From positions 1 through 64,000 of the forward strand of contig JADIIX010000017.1 in assembly GCA_027604505.1 (NCBI GenBank): DNA of 64,000 bases, read 5' to 3'. Both the position numbers and the translations under genes were made by a program. The stretch's first letter is position 1. Each line of letters starts with the position of its first letter. This DNA is from Gonapodya sp. JEL0774. Lineage: Eukaryota > Monoblepharomycota > Monoblepharidomycetes > Monoblepharidales > Gonapodyaceae. The notes beneath the pieces are model-generated. The model saw only the letters and a program-made list of their open reading frames with translations. It had not been told where the DNA came from and searched no databases. This document shows positions 47,815 through 59,870 of this stretch, piece by piece.

Positions 47815-49516
47815 TTACGATGGGGACCCTGCCCCACCGACGGCAATTGGAGACTCGATCGGCCTCCCAACGACCATATCGTCTGTGGCCTTCTCATATG
47901 TTTTCAGAGTCTTTGTGTTGTACGACCCGCAGTTACCGCATTTGTGGTAGAGGAAGTGGTACTTGGCGTAAGACTTCTTCTCGCAGTCGTTGCAGAGAAT
48001 CCACGATACTTTCAAACACATGGTGAGCCAAATTTCATTTTTCACGCTCGTTTTTTAGGGAAGACAAAACCATCAACTCACCCCAAGATTCGTATTCAGG
48101 GGGCATTTTGTGTTGAGCAAGCATTGTATCGATCCGTCGAAAGTACTCCGTCATGTTAGCGAGCGATTTGAAGCATGTCGGGCACTGGTAGGAGGTTTGG
48201 ATGTAGTCCTGGTGGCACTTGTAGTGAATACAGTGACCACAAGGCTGCATTGTCAAGGCGAAAACATAAGAGTTGTTTTTAACCAACAGGGTAAAGACGG
48301 TAAAGCAAGCATACCATGAAGATAACCGTTGTTGTTGAAGTAAACATGTACTCCCCGCAAATAGGACAGTCACTCTCGAGATTCCGCTCGATGCATTTGT
48401 GCCGTCCTTTGAGGGATATTGCCATGCACACATTGCATTTCTTACAGTGGAAGTAATCTTGACCGAGCCCCTTTCCGATTCGGCAGATGCCACAATCAAA
48501 GCACTTTTGTGAAAGGAAAAGTTGTTCACGTTGCCGAGCATCTCCAAAACTTTTGGACTCACGTGGTAAATATTCTTTCGAGGATCATTGTCCCACAGCT
48601 TGCACTCAGAACAGTAGTATTTGGCAACTTGCCTCTTACATTCCGAGTTCACGCAAACCTGCCCCGACGGTTGAACGTGGAAACAGTACATACACATCAT
48701 CGTTTTTGTGAGGTTTCTGGCATTTCATGGTATTTTGATCATCATCGTAGGCAGACGAATCGAAGTTGGCGATGCGATTCGGTTGTGGTGCAAGTGCTCT
48801 TTGCTCACCTGATGATGTTGTGGTCGGAAATCTCGTCGTGGCAAAAACGGCAAGCATACCATTTGCCACAGCAGTGAGCTTGAAGTTTAGCAGCTCGTTG
48901 GTAGTGTTTGCATCCAAGAATGTTTTGGTCCTTGTCCTGTTCGACATCAAAGAACCAAAGGAGGAGAGCAAGAGTGAGTTGCCCTACAAATCCACGACAG
49001 CCGAAGAAAGCGTTAGACTAACATGGAAAGATGGTTGCTTGTCGTCCTGCGTCACAACACTGAAATCGACGGCGTCGCCCTTTTTCAGGAAGTTGGTGAT
49101 ATTACGAGTCGGTCCCTTCTTCTTCTGGTTGTAGGCGCTCGTCATAAGCTCTTGAATCTTCTTGGTCTTGTCGGCGGGGTTGAGAGCCGTGTCGGATTGG
49201 ATGTGCAGTATCCGTTTACGGAGATCCTGCTGGAGCTTTTGGAGCTCCAAGTCCTTGCGCTTCTGTTCTTCTTCCTTCAGGCGCTCGTCCTCCCGTTCAC
49301 GCGCGTCGTCCCGCTCATCCCGTTCGTCATCATCTCCAACGTCCTCTCCGTCTGAACCCTCTTTGCTGACATCGTCCATCTCAGAATCTGAGTCGAACGC
49401 CGGGTCGAGCGCGTCGTCCTCGTAACGGTGTGAGTGACCAGACGCCCCGTCAGAAGCGTCAGAATAGTACGCGGTCGAAGAAGAGCCACCGTTTGTGTTG
49501 GACGATGTGTGCGACA
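47815..49516 (-). CDS. RCHY1: CHY zinc-finger / RING-finger E3 ubiquitin ligase (PIRH2/RCHY1 family)
   Basis: This family joins a CHY zinc finger, a CTCHY finger and a RING-H2 in one E3 ligase. ATG 49516 (MSHTSSNTNG) starts an acidic, low-complexity N-terminus with a coiled coil (DDAREREDERLKEEEQKRKD) and a conserved RILHIQSDTALNPADKTKKI. After an intron at PSFH the CHY finger begins: DKDQNILGCKHYQRAAKLQA followed by HCCGKWYACRFCHDEISDHN. Then come CMYCFHVQPSGQVCVN and CKRQVAKYYCSECKLWDND (CTCHY), CHDCGICRIGKGLGQDYFHC, and the RING, CPICGEYMF...MPCGHCIHYKCHQDY...CPTCFKSL. The C-terminal zinc ribbon reads SWILCNDCEKKSYAKYHFLY then HKCGNCGSYNT. The stop is at 47815, after GGAGSPS. The N-terminal extension is longer than in animal RCHY1 and resembles other fungal members. 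Confidence 0.92.
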
Positions 49517-49690
49517 TTGTTCGTAGATGTTCAAAAGAGGGAAATAGCGGCTGGACTTTGTAGTTCAGCACCGGGGCACTTCTTCGCCACAATTCTGATC
49601 GCTGAGGGAGTTGTCCATTACGAAGATGCAACATATGAAGCCAAAAGCACCAAATTTTATTATTCTAAGCATATAAAATATGTGCGCCAC

Positions 49691-51493
49691 TCATTTGTCA
49701 TCACTCTCTTCCGAAGCGACCGAAGCGGTGCTCAGTAGCCCATTCGTTGGTTTTCCATTGGCAACTTGTGGTGCAGGTGTCCACTTGCCCGTAAGAATGG
49801 GATTTATTGGCTGTGATGGGATCAGGGAGGCAGCAGATTTGCGCGAGAGTTGGATAAGGAGTGCGCTAGGGTGCAGAATTCGTTGAGGAAAGATAATCGA
49901 AGACAACGCACACGCGAAACTCACTCCATCACGGCCAACGTCGCCATAGATTCTACTATTGGTACTGCACGGGGGAGAACGCAAGGGTCGTGTCGACCCT
50001 TGGCTTCTAATATACCGTCCTCACCCCCAAACGTAGCAGTATTCTGAGACTGGCTGATTGTCGCAGCAGGTTTGAATGCAACCCGAAAGTAAATATCCTC
50101 TCCGTTTGATATCCCTCCCTAATAAACGGCCATTAAACGCCTGAGAAAGAGGGCGCTCAGAATGTGTTGTTGATCAGAACTTACCTGAATACCTCCCGAA
50201 AAGTTTGTCGAGGTGCCAAGCTTTCCTTCACCGCGGGATACGAATGGATCATTGTGTACATGCCCCGGTATTTCAGTTCCTGCAAAACCACTGCCGATTT
50301 CGAAGCCCTTGGTTGCGGGTATGGATAACATGGCGTGCGCCAACTTTGCCTCAAGCTTATCGAAGCACGGCTCTCCGAGACCCGGAGGGAGATTTCGAAT
50401 CACACATATAACAGTACCACCGATAGAGTCTAAGGCAGACTTGGCTTGGAGGATTCTCTACTCGACGTGGAAAACCATGAATGGTTAGCACAGTTGCCCG
50501 ATATGAGAGAGCAACTCATGCGAACCTCACCTCTCTCATTCTATGCGCAACTTCGGGGTCGGGACATCGCACATCAACTGCATCCACTTCTTCCCTTGAG
50601 ACTCCCTTAAGTCGCTTCCACCAATCTTGCCACCGCTGCATAAACATACCGTGGTCGGCTTCCGACGAGTACCCTTCTGGTGGAATCATGCTGACATGAC
50701 CGACGGAGGCGACAAACGCCACAATCTCGATGCCGTGAGCGAGTTTGAGGAACTTTTCGGCAACCGCAGAAGCCGCGACACGTCCTGGGGAGGGTGTTTG
50801 AGAATGATGGGGATGTCGTGTGCAACAGCGGACGGCATTCGCGACAGTAGAAACAAAGAGAAACAGGTCGCAATTGATATTTTGGAGTTCCAAGACATTC
50901 TCAATAGCCTTCATGTATTTCCTCGCAATACCAGCTTCTGAACGGAACACACACTCACCGATCGTTTCCCTGGCCGAGGACCTTCCTCCACCGGAGCTAG
51001 CCTTGAGTCCATATTTCAATAAGTAGGTCCAGTCGGCATGGGACGGCCTCGGGTAAAGGTTCATCTCCGAGTAGTCGCCTGGCCGTTGGTCTTCGTTTTT
51101 CACAATCAGCGAGATGGGAGTACCGAGAGTGTAGCCAAACTCAGTGCCTGACAAGATTGAGACACGGTCCTTTTCGTCACGCTAGATGGCAAACGGGACA
51201 TTCCCACCAATTCGTTATCGAAGGCACGGTTTCGTGATGTTCCCCATTGCACCAGAAGGTCAAGAAGTGATATCAGAATACAAATATTCAAGCTTCAAAA
51301 ACTCGTGAGCAATCGTTGAACATACCGGTGTAGTGAGATTAGTCTGGCCAGGTCGTCGTCTGTTCAACTGGGGTTGTATATCGTCAACAGTGAGAGGAAT
51401 TCCCGGCGGGACTCCATCGATGACCACGCCAACAGCAGCACAATGTGATTCTCCGAACGTTGTTATGCGGTAAAGTGTCCCAAAAGAAGACAT
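49691..51493 (-). CDS. ARO2: Chorismate synthase
   Basis: Chorismate synthase makes chorismate from EPSP with reduced FMN, the last common step of aromatic amino acid synthesis. ATG 51493 gives [20 protein letters not shown] with the signature GESHxxxxGxxxDGxPxG ([12 protein letters not shown]). [20 protein letters not shown] spans an intron and continues [19 protein letters not shown], then [16 protein letters not shown] and [15 protein letters not shown], all canonical. Later exons give [38 protein letters not shown] and [15 protein letters not shown]. The last gives [19 protein letters not shown] followed by [17 protein letters not shown]. It ends in a Ser-rich tail at 49691. No flavin reductase domain is fused visibly, as in single-domain Aro2. 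Confidence 0.94.
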
Positions 51494-51657
51494 GATTGGG
51501 TGCAGGTTTTATCTATCGATGACACAGGTGAAGGTATCGGATTTTGTGTGACCAAAACCTCTCCCCCTTGCGGAACCAAAACTCGCTCTGTATCCCGCCA
51601 TACTCCCCTACGCCAATCTCACTTGGATCAAACATATTTTTTGTCCGGTCGAACAAA
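51494..51657. promoter_or_regulatory. Shared head-to-head promoter gap (ARO2 / glyoxalase-like gene)
   Basis: The 164 bp between divergent start codons must carry both promoters. It contains a T-rich stretch (atattttttgtcc) near the + strand start. I looked for a TGACTC-like Gcn4 site, expected for an amino-acid gene in yeasts, and saw no clear match. Confidence 0.4.
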
Positions 51658-52719
51658 ATGATCGTGCAGTTGGATCACATTGTCATCGGTGTTGCGTCGG
51701 TTCGTTTCATTCGTTTGTCCGGGCCCTCATCATTTTGCGCACTCATCCTCATCTTCTATCTGTACCCTGATTATCAGCTGGATAATGCTATTGAAAACTA
51801 TCGTGCGCTAGGGTTTCACGTGATTCCTGGTGGAGTGAGCTAAGCTGTCTTCCTGCCCATTAAAGTGATTTGTGAATTCCATGGTCATTTAGAGCCACAC
51901 ACTAGACCATCCGACGTACAACGCGCTCATTTCGTTAGCGGACGGGGTGTACCTTGAGCTTCTGGCTTTCCGTCGCCCTGATCCAAAACATATCTGGTGG
52001 GATCGACGGGGATTGATTGACTGGGCATGCCTACCAAGCGACATTGAACTCGACGTTCAAACTATAAACAAAATGTCCTCAGCCGAGTCCGGCCTGTACC
52101 AAAGCCCCGTCCCAGGGGGACGAAAGACCACCACTGGCGTGGATGTGAAATGGAAGATATCAAGGCCCGTTTCGGCTGAATTGCCATTCTTCTGCTATGT
52201 GAGGGCATATATATGATGGTTTTGTGGTGCATGCATTGGTTCTCAACTGCTTCTTCTACAGGACGTGACAGCTCGTCCTGTTCGTGTTCCGTCTGCTCCA
52301 GAAGAAGTTGAACACAAAAATGGAGCTATTTCTGCTCGCCAAGTCACCATTCTTGTTCGAGACTTTGATACTTCTCGAACGAAGTACGGTTGTGTTATTG
52401 GAAAGCAACCCGAAGTCATATATATGAACGATGGCTCACGCAAAGCGGTCTTCACTGCTGGCTCGCACAAAACCGAGATTGTTCTCATGGCTCCTGGGAG
52501 AGACAATACAGCTCTTTTGTCGTACATCGAAGAGCATGGCGAGGTGCCCCATGAATTGATTTTGGGCTCGTCCGCCTCAACAACAGTCCAAGTTTTGGAC
52601 CCAAAACTGACAGGTGGGGCCAGAATATTGATTGTTCCGGACGCAAAGGTGAGGGTTGAATATCACAATCTCTTGTGTTTTGATCATGACATTTCGATTT
52701 TGCTCCAATGAAGGTTTAA
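51658..52719 (+). CDS. Glyoxalase-like domain protein
   Basis: ATG 51658 gives MIVQLDHIVIGVAS, the start of a vicinal oxygen chelate beta-strand with a likely metal-binding His. After introns the frame continues DYQLDNAIENYRALGFHVIP and SHTLDHPTYNALISLADGVY followed by LELLAFRRPDP, matching the Glyoxalase_3-like family (metal-binding H and E conserved). IWWDRRGLIDWACLPSDI is also typical of the fungal members. The second half contains QVTILVRDFDTSRTKYGCVI and a further HKTEIVLMAPG strand. The 3' end is either AKV-stop after a last intron (52719) or read-through to 52711. The substrate is unknown; related proteins are annotated only by domain. It is head to head with ARO2. Confidence 0.75.
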
Positions 52720-52863
52720 TGCTCACATTGAGTCCTGAGAAACCCCACACAACTCAGACCACTCGCCGAAACAAGGGACATCGTTGAATCGTTGAAGAGA
52801 GAAGTTGCTTAGTCATGGAGATGGTTTGAGGACCGAACCTCTCAGAGTTCGTGATTATCATAT

Positions 52864-54428
52864 TTACATCCTGTCAACCCTCAAACTATCACAAAAGTGT
52901 AACACCTGCTCAAAGACAACAAAATTTAATGAATGGAGTGGAAAGGCTCGTAGCAAAGTTGCTGAGAATCCACTGTAGAACCCCTGAACACCGTTTCTAC
53001 TCCAAATGTCTCGGAACGCTTCCGCCGCTCCACGATATCGACGTTGCCCCTCAGCCACTTGGGCGTCTCGTTGCAAGACGCTCTTGAGAAGGTCGGCGGG
53101 GAAGATTACCAACCAACTAAGCACCCCACACGTCCCGCCAGCGAGAAAGTGCGCAGCGGGAGCGTATGATGGTGGAAGTAAATTGAGCAAAATGTGTTTT
53201 GTTGCCTCGTAAGCACCAAAGTAAACGGCTGGGAAAAAATCAGTTGTTGCAATCAACGGCTTATGAACAGAGAGGATCTCCCTACTCCCAGTTCACACGA
53301 ACCGGTTCCCACACTCTCCTTTGCAACTTGAAGATGGAAGCCGCGATAAAGCCCGGACACTCCATTAACCTGCACTCCAAATAGCAGTGTCTGCATCAGC
53401 GATCGCCAACAGGTTTCGCGGTTCACGCACTTGATAAATGTTTTTCGCAGTCCGCCAGGAACTTCCCCTCGCAATCCCAGCTGCCATCTTTTTCGTTACA
53501 CCAACATCACTTCCCGCTGGGCCTCTCATCCGCTCTTCAATAAGCAGTCGCTCAAGCTGGCGTTGAACTCTGTTGCAAGTTCAACTCAAAACTTTGAGGA
53601 GGTGAGCAGAGAGCACGCTGGCAGACATTCCGCCTCACTTGACAAGTTCCAATGGGCAAGCGATCACCGAAATTGCCGCCCCAGTCAAAGCTCCAGCAGT
53701 ACTCGAGACTGCAGACACCACGGACAGCTCTCGTGGGAGTTCAAGCCAATCATACAATCTATCTCTCGTAGAGGCGTAAATCGAGAAGGAGAGAGACTTA
53801 ACGGTGGTTATGGCTGTTGGATTAATCGGGGATCACGGCATTGTCGCATTCTGCGTGGCGACTGATTTTTGAAAAGTTGACTCACTCAGAAGTGGTGGCA
53901 ACACTCCTCTATAGAATCCAAGGAGTCCTTCCACCTTCCAGGTGGTTTTAATGCAGGAAAGTAAGGAGGGGTAATTGTGGGTCTGCATTCTCGTCTTCAT
54001 AGAGTCACTGGTTCAAATTTAGTTTATGATTAAAAAACCTTTTTTGACAACCATTATCTCAAACAAAATGAGCGTCTTACAAGGGAAATCCCCTGGGATT
54101 GCAGAGCAGTGGGCATCCAAAACGCCGTTGTGTGATGTCAAATTCACGACCAACAAAAGTGTGGTCCAAAATGATTGAAAAAGATATTTAATTGCATCCA
54201 GTGACATTGGTACGCAAGCTTGCAACTCACATGATCGTGCCCGTAATGCTCATGACTCCGCTTATGTTGATTCTAATCAGTTTGGTCACATCACGGCGCA
54301 GGGTATCCAACCAAGCATCACCTAGCAACTGTCACTTTGTACACCGCCAAAAATGGGAAAAGCCGCTCTCCGAAACGGGAACCAGTTCTTGGGGATGACG
54401 CCATTGAGACCATGCCAGCTTCCGACAT
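52864..54428 (-). CDS. Mitochondrial carrier family (SLC25) transporter
   Basis: SLC25 carriers exchange metabolites across the mitochondrial inner membrane and have three repeats with PXDXXK signatures. I assembled seven exons. ATG 54428 (MSEAGMVSMASSPRTGSRFG) leads into VTVASGVMSITGTIM, joined over two small introns to GFPFDSMKTRMQTHNYPSLL (repeat 1 signature). Then come VEGLLGFYRGVLPPLL, TITTVKSLSFSIYAS, and CPLELVKVQRQLERLL (repeat 2, P-L-E-L-V-K). GVSGLYRGFHLQVAKE joins to TVYFGAYEATKHILLNLLPP. The last repeat is FPADLLKSVLQRD, with GVQGFYSGFSATLLRAFP. The stop is at 52864. Later in-frame ATGs (54413, 54404) are possible. The substrate is not clear; the layout resembles carnitine/amino-acid-type carriers. 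It lies downstream of, and on the same strand as, the glycosyltransferase-like gene. Confidence 0.83.
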
Positions 54429-54450
54429 TGGTCCCACAGTGATAGAGGAC

Positions 54451-54488
54451 CGATTGGGAGAAGTGCTGACGATTGGGAGAAGTGCTGA
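54451..54488. repeat. Perfect 19 bp tandem duplication
   Basis: The unit cgattgggagaagtgctga occurs twice back to back (54451-54469 and 54470-54488) with no mismatch. It lies just upstream of the carrier start codon. Confidence 0.9.
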
Positions 54489-54714
54489 TGTGCAGTGGTA
54501 ATTAGAACAGCTTATGTGAACAGAGAAGTAAGTGAAAAGTAGGAGTGGTGGAGAGCTTGGACCTGAACCTGAGTCACGCACGGCATTACTGCATGCGGCA
54601 GTGGTCTCCACACGAAGACTTTACAAGAGAGCCCAATAATTTCATCATTAAGACATTCACCCGCTCAAACCTAAAAGTGAAAGCCCTAAACCGATTACTA
54701 GGGCTCCCATCGTC

Positions 54715-56569
54715 TCATCGTGTCTCGGCGTCCATGGCCTCCTCCGCATCCATTCTTCGTCTAAAGTACTCAAAATATTGGATGCAAGGGTCTCGGTACC
54801 GGGACTCAACCCCACGAACACGATGAATGGTGAGATTTGTGTACGAGCGGTGGTGAACAACCGAGCTGTGGAAGAATATTCAAGGATGGGTCAATCACAG
54901 AGATATTGGGCACATTCGCCTTCAATCGTGCCGGAGTTTCAGGAATGCTTCCCAAATCACGGAAATTCACACCAACACACAAATCCCAGAGAGATATGGG
55001 CCCCTGTCCGTCAGACCATCACAAGGCCGCAAACACCACGGGCTCTCTCCTCCTAACGACTCACCCGACATCCGCGTCCACAATCATGGGGGTGATTCCC
55101 CATGTCCACAGAATCCCACTGATCCATACGTCGTCGTGCAATCTACACCCAAGGGGAGCCTTCCTGTAATCAAACAGCTCCTTGGCATCTCCCTTAAACT
55201 GACTTCTCAAGAATGCCGTCCCTGCGAATGCGCATGCGAAGCCCCTGCACACCCTCGGCGAAAACTCTGAGCCGTCCGATCCAGTGGATCGCGATCCGGG
55301 CACCTCAATCGGTGTGACCCACACGGACCACCAGAGGAGCCAAGGAGGTGTAGGCTCCTCACATCGGTACGCAGTGTGGTGCGACCCGTCTGAAGCGAGC
55401 AGGGTACGTTCAAGTGAGCGGAGGGTGTCTTTTTCGTAGGTGGTGTCATCGTCGACAGTGACGATGACGGTGGATGGGTCTGTCTCGAGAATAATGGAGG
55501 GAAGAAGTTTGGTAGAGGAGCCAAAGTCAGGGGGATGAGTGATGACGAGGTATGTAGGCCCCAGAGAACGGACGAGCTCCGCGAGGACGTCCGGGAGGGG
55601 GGGCCGACGAGTGGATGAAGTGGGCTGCTTGAACGTATTTTCAGAATCTGATTCAGCTGTAGGGCTAGCACCAGGCTTGCGGAGCCGTCTCACGTCAGCT
55701 GGCATATGAACATAGATTCTGTCTGGTTTTCTGGATTGACTCTCTGCGAGAGAGATAATAGTGTCCTTTATGAGTTCGGCGCGGCCACGAAAAGTACTCA
55801 GAGACACTACTAATCGTGGGGGTTCGGACACAGAACGCTCTGGAAAGAGGGCATCGTAAGAGAGGTCGACATACTTTGGATCCGAAGGGTCGGAGGGGAG
55901 GCCCAAGTCTTCTGGTGTGGGCAGGATAGACTCAATGTTCCGACGTACGACACGTGGATCAGGATCGTGGAAGAAGAGAGCTAATGACTCCATTTCTTTT
56001 GCGTCCGAGGCGACATCAAACTGGTAGTCAGAGGACTCTGTGTCTAACCATGCAGAATAGCGCGAGTACCCGGCATAAGAGACCAAGAGGATAATTGCAA
56101 GTGCGAGGACTGCAAAGTGGCGACCAGTGAGGTCTCGGAAGCCTCTGGGAAAAGAAAACGATGAGCCTCGATGGTCCGAGAGTCGTTGCAGCCAGATGTC
56201 AGAAGCCGCCCCTCCTGTTCGACCAAAAAATGACGGAGAAGAGCGGCCATTTGTGGCGCGATGGCCATTTGATGCGGACCCCGAGCGAGAACGTGATGGA
56301 GTGGGAACGAGAGGAATTGCGTGAGTGTCGTCCACAAGAAGGGCAGTGTGGGGCGAGTCCGGGTCATGACTGTGATAGGACGAAGTCACAGTAGAAGGCA
56401 AAGATGTCGAGTTTGAAAGCGAAGTCCCGGTAAATGGCGGCACGAGCTGCTGTAGAGCAGCGTTCTGTCCAGGAACACCAGGAACGACAGTCGACGGCGA
56501 CGCCTCCACCCACTCCCCGTCCTCTGCGTCGGGCTCCCAATCCCACCCGTCTTTGCGCGTCTGTGCCAT
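54715..56569 (-). CDS. Type II membrane glycosyltransferase-like protein
   Basis: ATG 56569 (MAQTRKDGWDWEPDAEDG) starts a 150-residue Ser/Pro-rich cytosolic tail, followed by one membrane helix (about residues 151-168, FAVLALAIILLVSYAG) and a luminal domain. The domain starts PPRLVVSLSTFRGRAELIKD, resembling GT-A glycosyltransferases, with an acidic VTVDDDTTY (DXD-type metal site, about residue 390). Further on are RVCRGFACAFAGTAFLRSQF and RLHDDVWISGILWTWGI (HDD near residue 480), typical of bacterial and fungal transferases of unknown substrate. A gtgag intron at 55064 joins DVG to SVVHHRSYTNLTIHRVRG, and the stop is at 54717-54715, after DAEETR-like DAETR. Golgi localisation is likely from topology. 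No named family is assigned. Confidence 0.72.
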
Positions 56570-56991
56570 CGTCCTCGGAACTCCTGGGCTTCGGGCGGTT
56601 TTCAAGTGATTTCCCAGCCTACGTCGGTGAAGGTGGCTGATCCCCAGTGTGGTGCATCGCTCATCACATGTTTTTTTTGTTTCCAGGTTCACCGGTACAT
56701 TCTCAACGTGAGACTTCATATGGATTTTATCGCATTCACGCATGAGGAGAATGTTGGAATCTGGTATATTGTAAATTTATGGCGCCACACAGATTCACTT
56801 CTACTTTGATATCATCAAGCTAGCTAAGGTTTCAATCTAAATGCGTTCAGCATGAGCTTTGGTTGTGCGTCTCGTGATTTCGTTTGGTGGAGAGAGTTGG
56901 CAGGCGGCAGACAATAATACGGCAATCAAAACCTACTCGTCTGCACACATCGATTCCGTATAATTTGACCTCTGGCCAGCGCTCCTTCGCC
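56570..56991. promoter_or_regulatory. Divergent intergenic region (glycosyltransferase-like / CCT8)
   Basis: A 422 bp gap between head-to-head start codons. It is AT-rich in its middle (about 56760-56850) and contains gtttttttttgtttcc (56670-56685). It should hold both promoters; no further element is recognisable. Confidence 0.45.
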
Positions 56992-59636
56992 ATGGCTATG
57001 AAAATTCCCAAGATGGGGCTCGGACAGATGCTGAAGGACGGCTACAAAGTGGGTTTTGCTTCTCCCGTGCTCCTTATCACCGGTTCAACATAGAGCGCTC
57101 ACCTTTCCATTCCCCCCGGCGCGACTATTGAATCTCATGCAAATACGCTCCTTTTTCCCACTTACTTTGTTTTTCGCTTGCTCATGGCGCTTTATTGTCT
57201 GGAATCACAACGTCAACGTGTTTGAACCACACTTTGCTTCTCGATTCCAATCCGAATTCAGATCCAACAAGGTCTTGACGAGGCGGTTTACCGGAACATC
57301 TCGGCATGTAGGGAGCTCACAAATATCGTGCGAACCTCTTATGGCCCGAATGGTGGGTTTAGATGAAAGTTTCCCGACGCCGCTGGAGAGGTCTTATGTG
57401 AACTCCCTAGACGCGGTCGCAACGCTCTTTGTCTCTGACGGGAGGGACGTGATATTTTTTCCGAAAACGAACGACGCTAATGCCCTTTCTGTCCGTCCTT
57501 TCATTAATCCTCACACCCCCATTTTGGTCTGCGTACGATTCCCTGGGTTCTCTCTTTCCCAACGCAAACCTGATTTTACATACAGGTCGCAACAAAATGG
57601 TCATAAATCACCTTGAAAAGCTCTTTGTAACCTCGGACGCGGCTACAATCATGAGGGAACTAGAAGTAGTCCACCCTGCAGCCAAGATGGTCGTTGGCGC
57701 CTCGCAGCAGCAGGAGCAAGAAGTCGGAGACGCAACCAACTTAGTTGTTGTCCTTGCGGGAGAATTGCTAGCTCAGGCGGAGTTTCTGCTCCGGATGGGT
57801 CTCCACCCGAGCGAGGTTATCGAGGGGTACGAGCTTGCGGCGAAAAAGGCATTAGCGCTCTTGGATGGTGAGTTGTACCGAGATTGGCATGTCATGGACG
57901 GTCTATGGGCTGGCTGAGGATGCGTACTCGCAACTCGGGAGCAGATTGCTGAGTCCTTGTGGTGGACTGCAAGAAATGGAGGAGCCGCATCAAATTATTG
58001 TAGAACTTTGCCTGGCAACTCAATGACGTTCTTATACTGCTCTCTTACATGGAACTCCTGAATTTCACTCTAATTCAAAGAAATCGTGGTTGAAACCGTC
58101 ACCGATGCGTCCAACCCCACCCAACTTCTTCCTGTTGTGACAACCGCACTCGGCTCCAAGCAAAGTGGTCTTGAGGACCTTCTTGCCCCGCTGGTCGTGA
58201 AAGCTGCTCTTGAGGTCATGCCCAAAGTCCCCTCAAACTTCAACACAGATGCTGTGAGGGTGGTGAAGATTCTTGGCGGGTCTATCCACGATACCACAGT
58301 GGTTAAGGGTATGGTGTTCGGGAGAGAGCCGGAGGGCACTGTGACCAAGGCAGAGAAGGCGAAGGTGGCTGTGTTCGTATCGAGCTTGGACATGCAGAGC
58401 ACCGAAACAAAGGGGACTGTGTTGATTAGGAACGCAGACGAGATGTTGAGCTTCAGCAAGGGAGAGGAAAAGCAGCTGGAGACGGTGAGCAGAAAGATGC
58501 AGACGTTGAATTCGCGATCGCTACTCATGATCCTGGACTCTCACTTGCACCCCAGCAAATCAACGAGATCGCCGCCTCCGGAGTTAAAGTAGTCGTCACC
58601 GGCTCGGGAGTTGGTGACCTCGCCCTCCACTTCCTAAATCGTGCAGGGCTTATGGTTGTGAAAGTACTCTCCAAATTCGACTTGCGTCGTCTATGCCGCG
58701 TTGTTGGTGCGACGGCATTAGCTCGTATGGGGCGACCGACTGCTGAGGAAATCGGCTATTGCGATATTGTGGAGACTGTGGAGATTGGCAGTGACAGGTG
58801 TACCGTGTTCAGGCAGGAGTCCGAGAGCACCAAGACAGTGACGATTGTAGTTCGAGGAGGAACCCAGAACATGCTGGATGATGTGGAAAGATCAGTGGAC
58901 GACGGTGTAAACGTCGTGAAAGCGGTTGCCAAGGTTTGTGCTTTTGGTGGGCATACTGTTCCCTCTCACCCTTCAACGCATTCGAATCTCCCGCCTTCTC
59001 TCTGGCCTCTTTGTTATCAACTGGCAATTACCTCAATACAGGATGGTCGCCTGCTCCCCGGTGCCGGCGCCACGGAAATCGAGGTTGCGCGGCGCTTAAG
59101 TGCTTTCGCAGACAAAACTCCGGGCTTGGCCCAATATTCTATCAAAAAATTTGCTGAAGCTCTTGAGGTGGTACCGCGGACACTGGCCGAGAACGCTGGA
59201 ATGGATGTGGGTCTCACCAAACGTTGTTTTACACCGAAACTGAGTGCACCCCCACTCACGTCTTATAATGTTCATTTCAACGAATCGACAGTCTACGGTT
59301 GTGATTTCAAAACTGTATGCTGCGCACCAATCAGGTCAGATCAATATGGGAGTCAAGCTGGACGAGGAAAACGCATTAATCGATGCCAACACTGCTAAAA
59401 TCCTGGACGTACATCTGGCCAAGTTCTGGGCGATCAAATTGGCAGCTTATGCTGCCACCACGGTTCTCAGCGTTGATCAAGTGAGTGAACATACTGATGG
59501 GTGAAATACTGACTGGTTTATTTACATGGAACTTCAACCTCTTTCGCGCGTTCTTGCTCCACAGATCATTATGTCCAAGCCGGCAGGTGGACCGAAGGCG
59601 AAGCAAAACAAGAACTGGGATGAGGACGATGAATAG
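56992..59636 (+). CDS. CCT8: Chaperonin TRiC/CCT subunit theta
   Basis: CCT8 is one of eight subunits of the cytosolic chaperonin that folds actin and tubulin. ATG 56992 gives MAMKIPKMGLGQMLKDGYK; after an intron QQGLDEAVYRNISACRELTN leads to VRTSYGPNG, and after another intron RNKMVINHLEKLFVTSDAAT gives the ATP-site block. AKMVVGASQQQEQEVGDATN is the GDGTT-equivalent of theta. The apical and intermediate parts include VVKILGGSIHDTTVVKGMVF, FDLRRLCRVVGATALARMG and TVTIVVRGGTQNMLDDVERS. DGRLLPGAGATEIEVARRLS follows an intron, then YSIKKFAEALEVVPRTLAEN and the ending NKNWDEDDE. The subunit identity (theta) rests on MLKDGYK, QEQEVGDATN and the DEDDE tail. Nine or so introns are present. Confidence 0.96.
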
Positions 59637-59870
59637 GATTTTTGTAGCGGATGTTGACGAACAAAACTGACGCTGACGATGGAGGAGGGGAACTGTTTCC
59701 CTAACACGTTTGCACTACGCGATGATTGATGTATCGCCACTTGACATCAAATGCCATTGCTCTAATTGAGTATAAACGAAGTCCAATTTAATGATCCGGC
59801 AAGGATCACGAGCTGCCCCCCGTTACTGAGTAGTTTCAGCCGGTGGCCAATATATTGCCAAAGTACCCCA

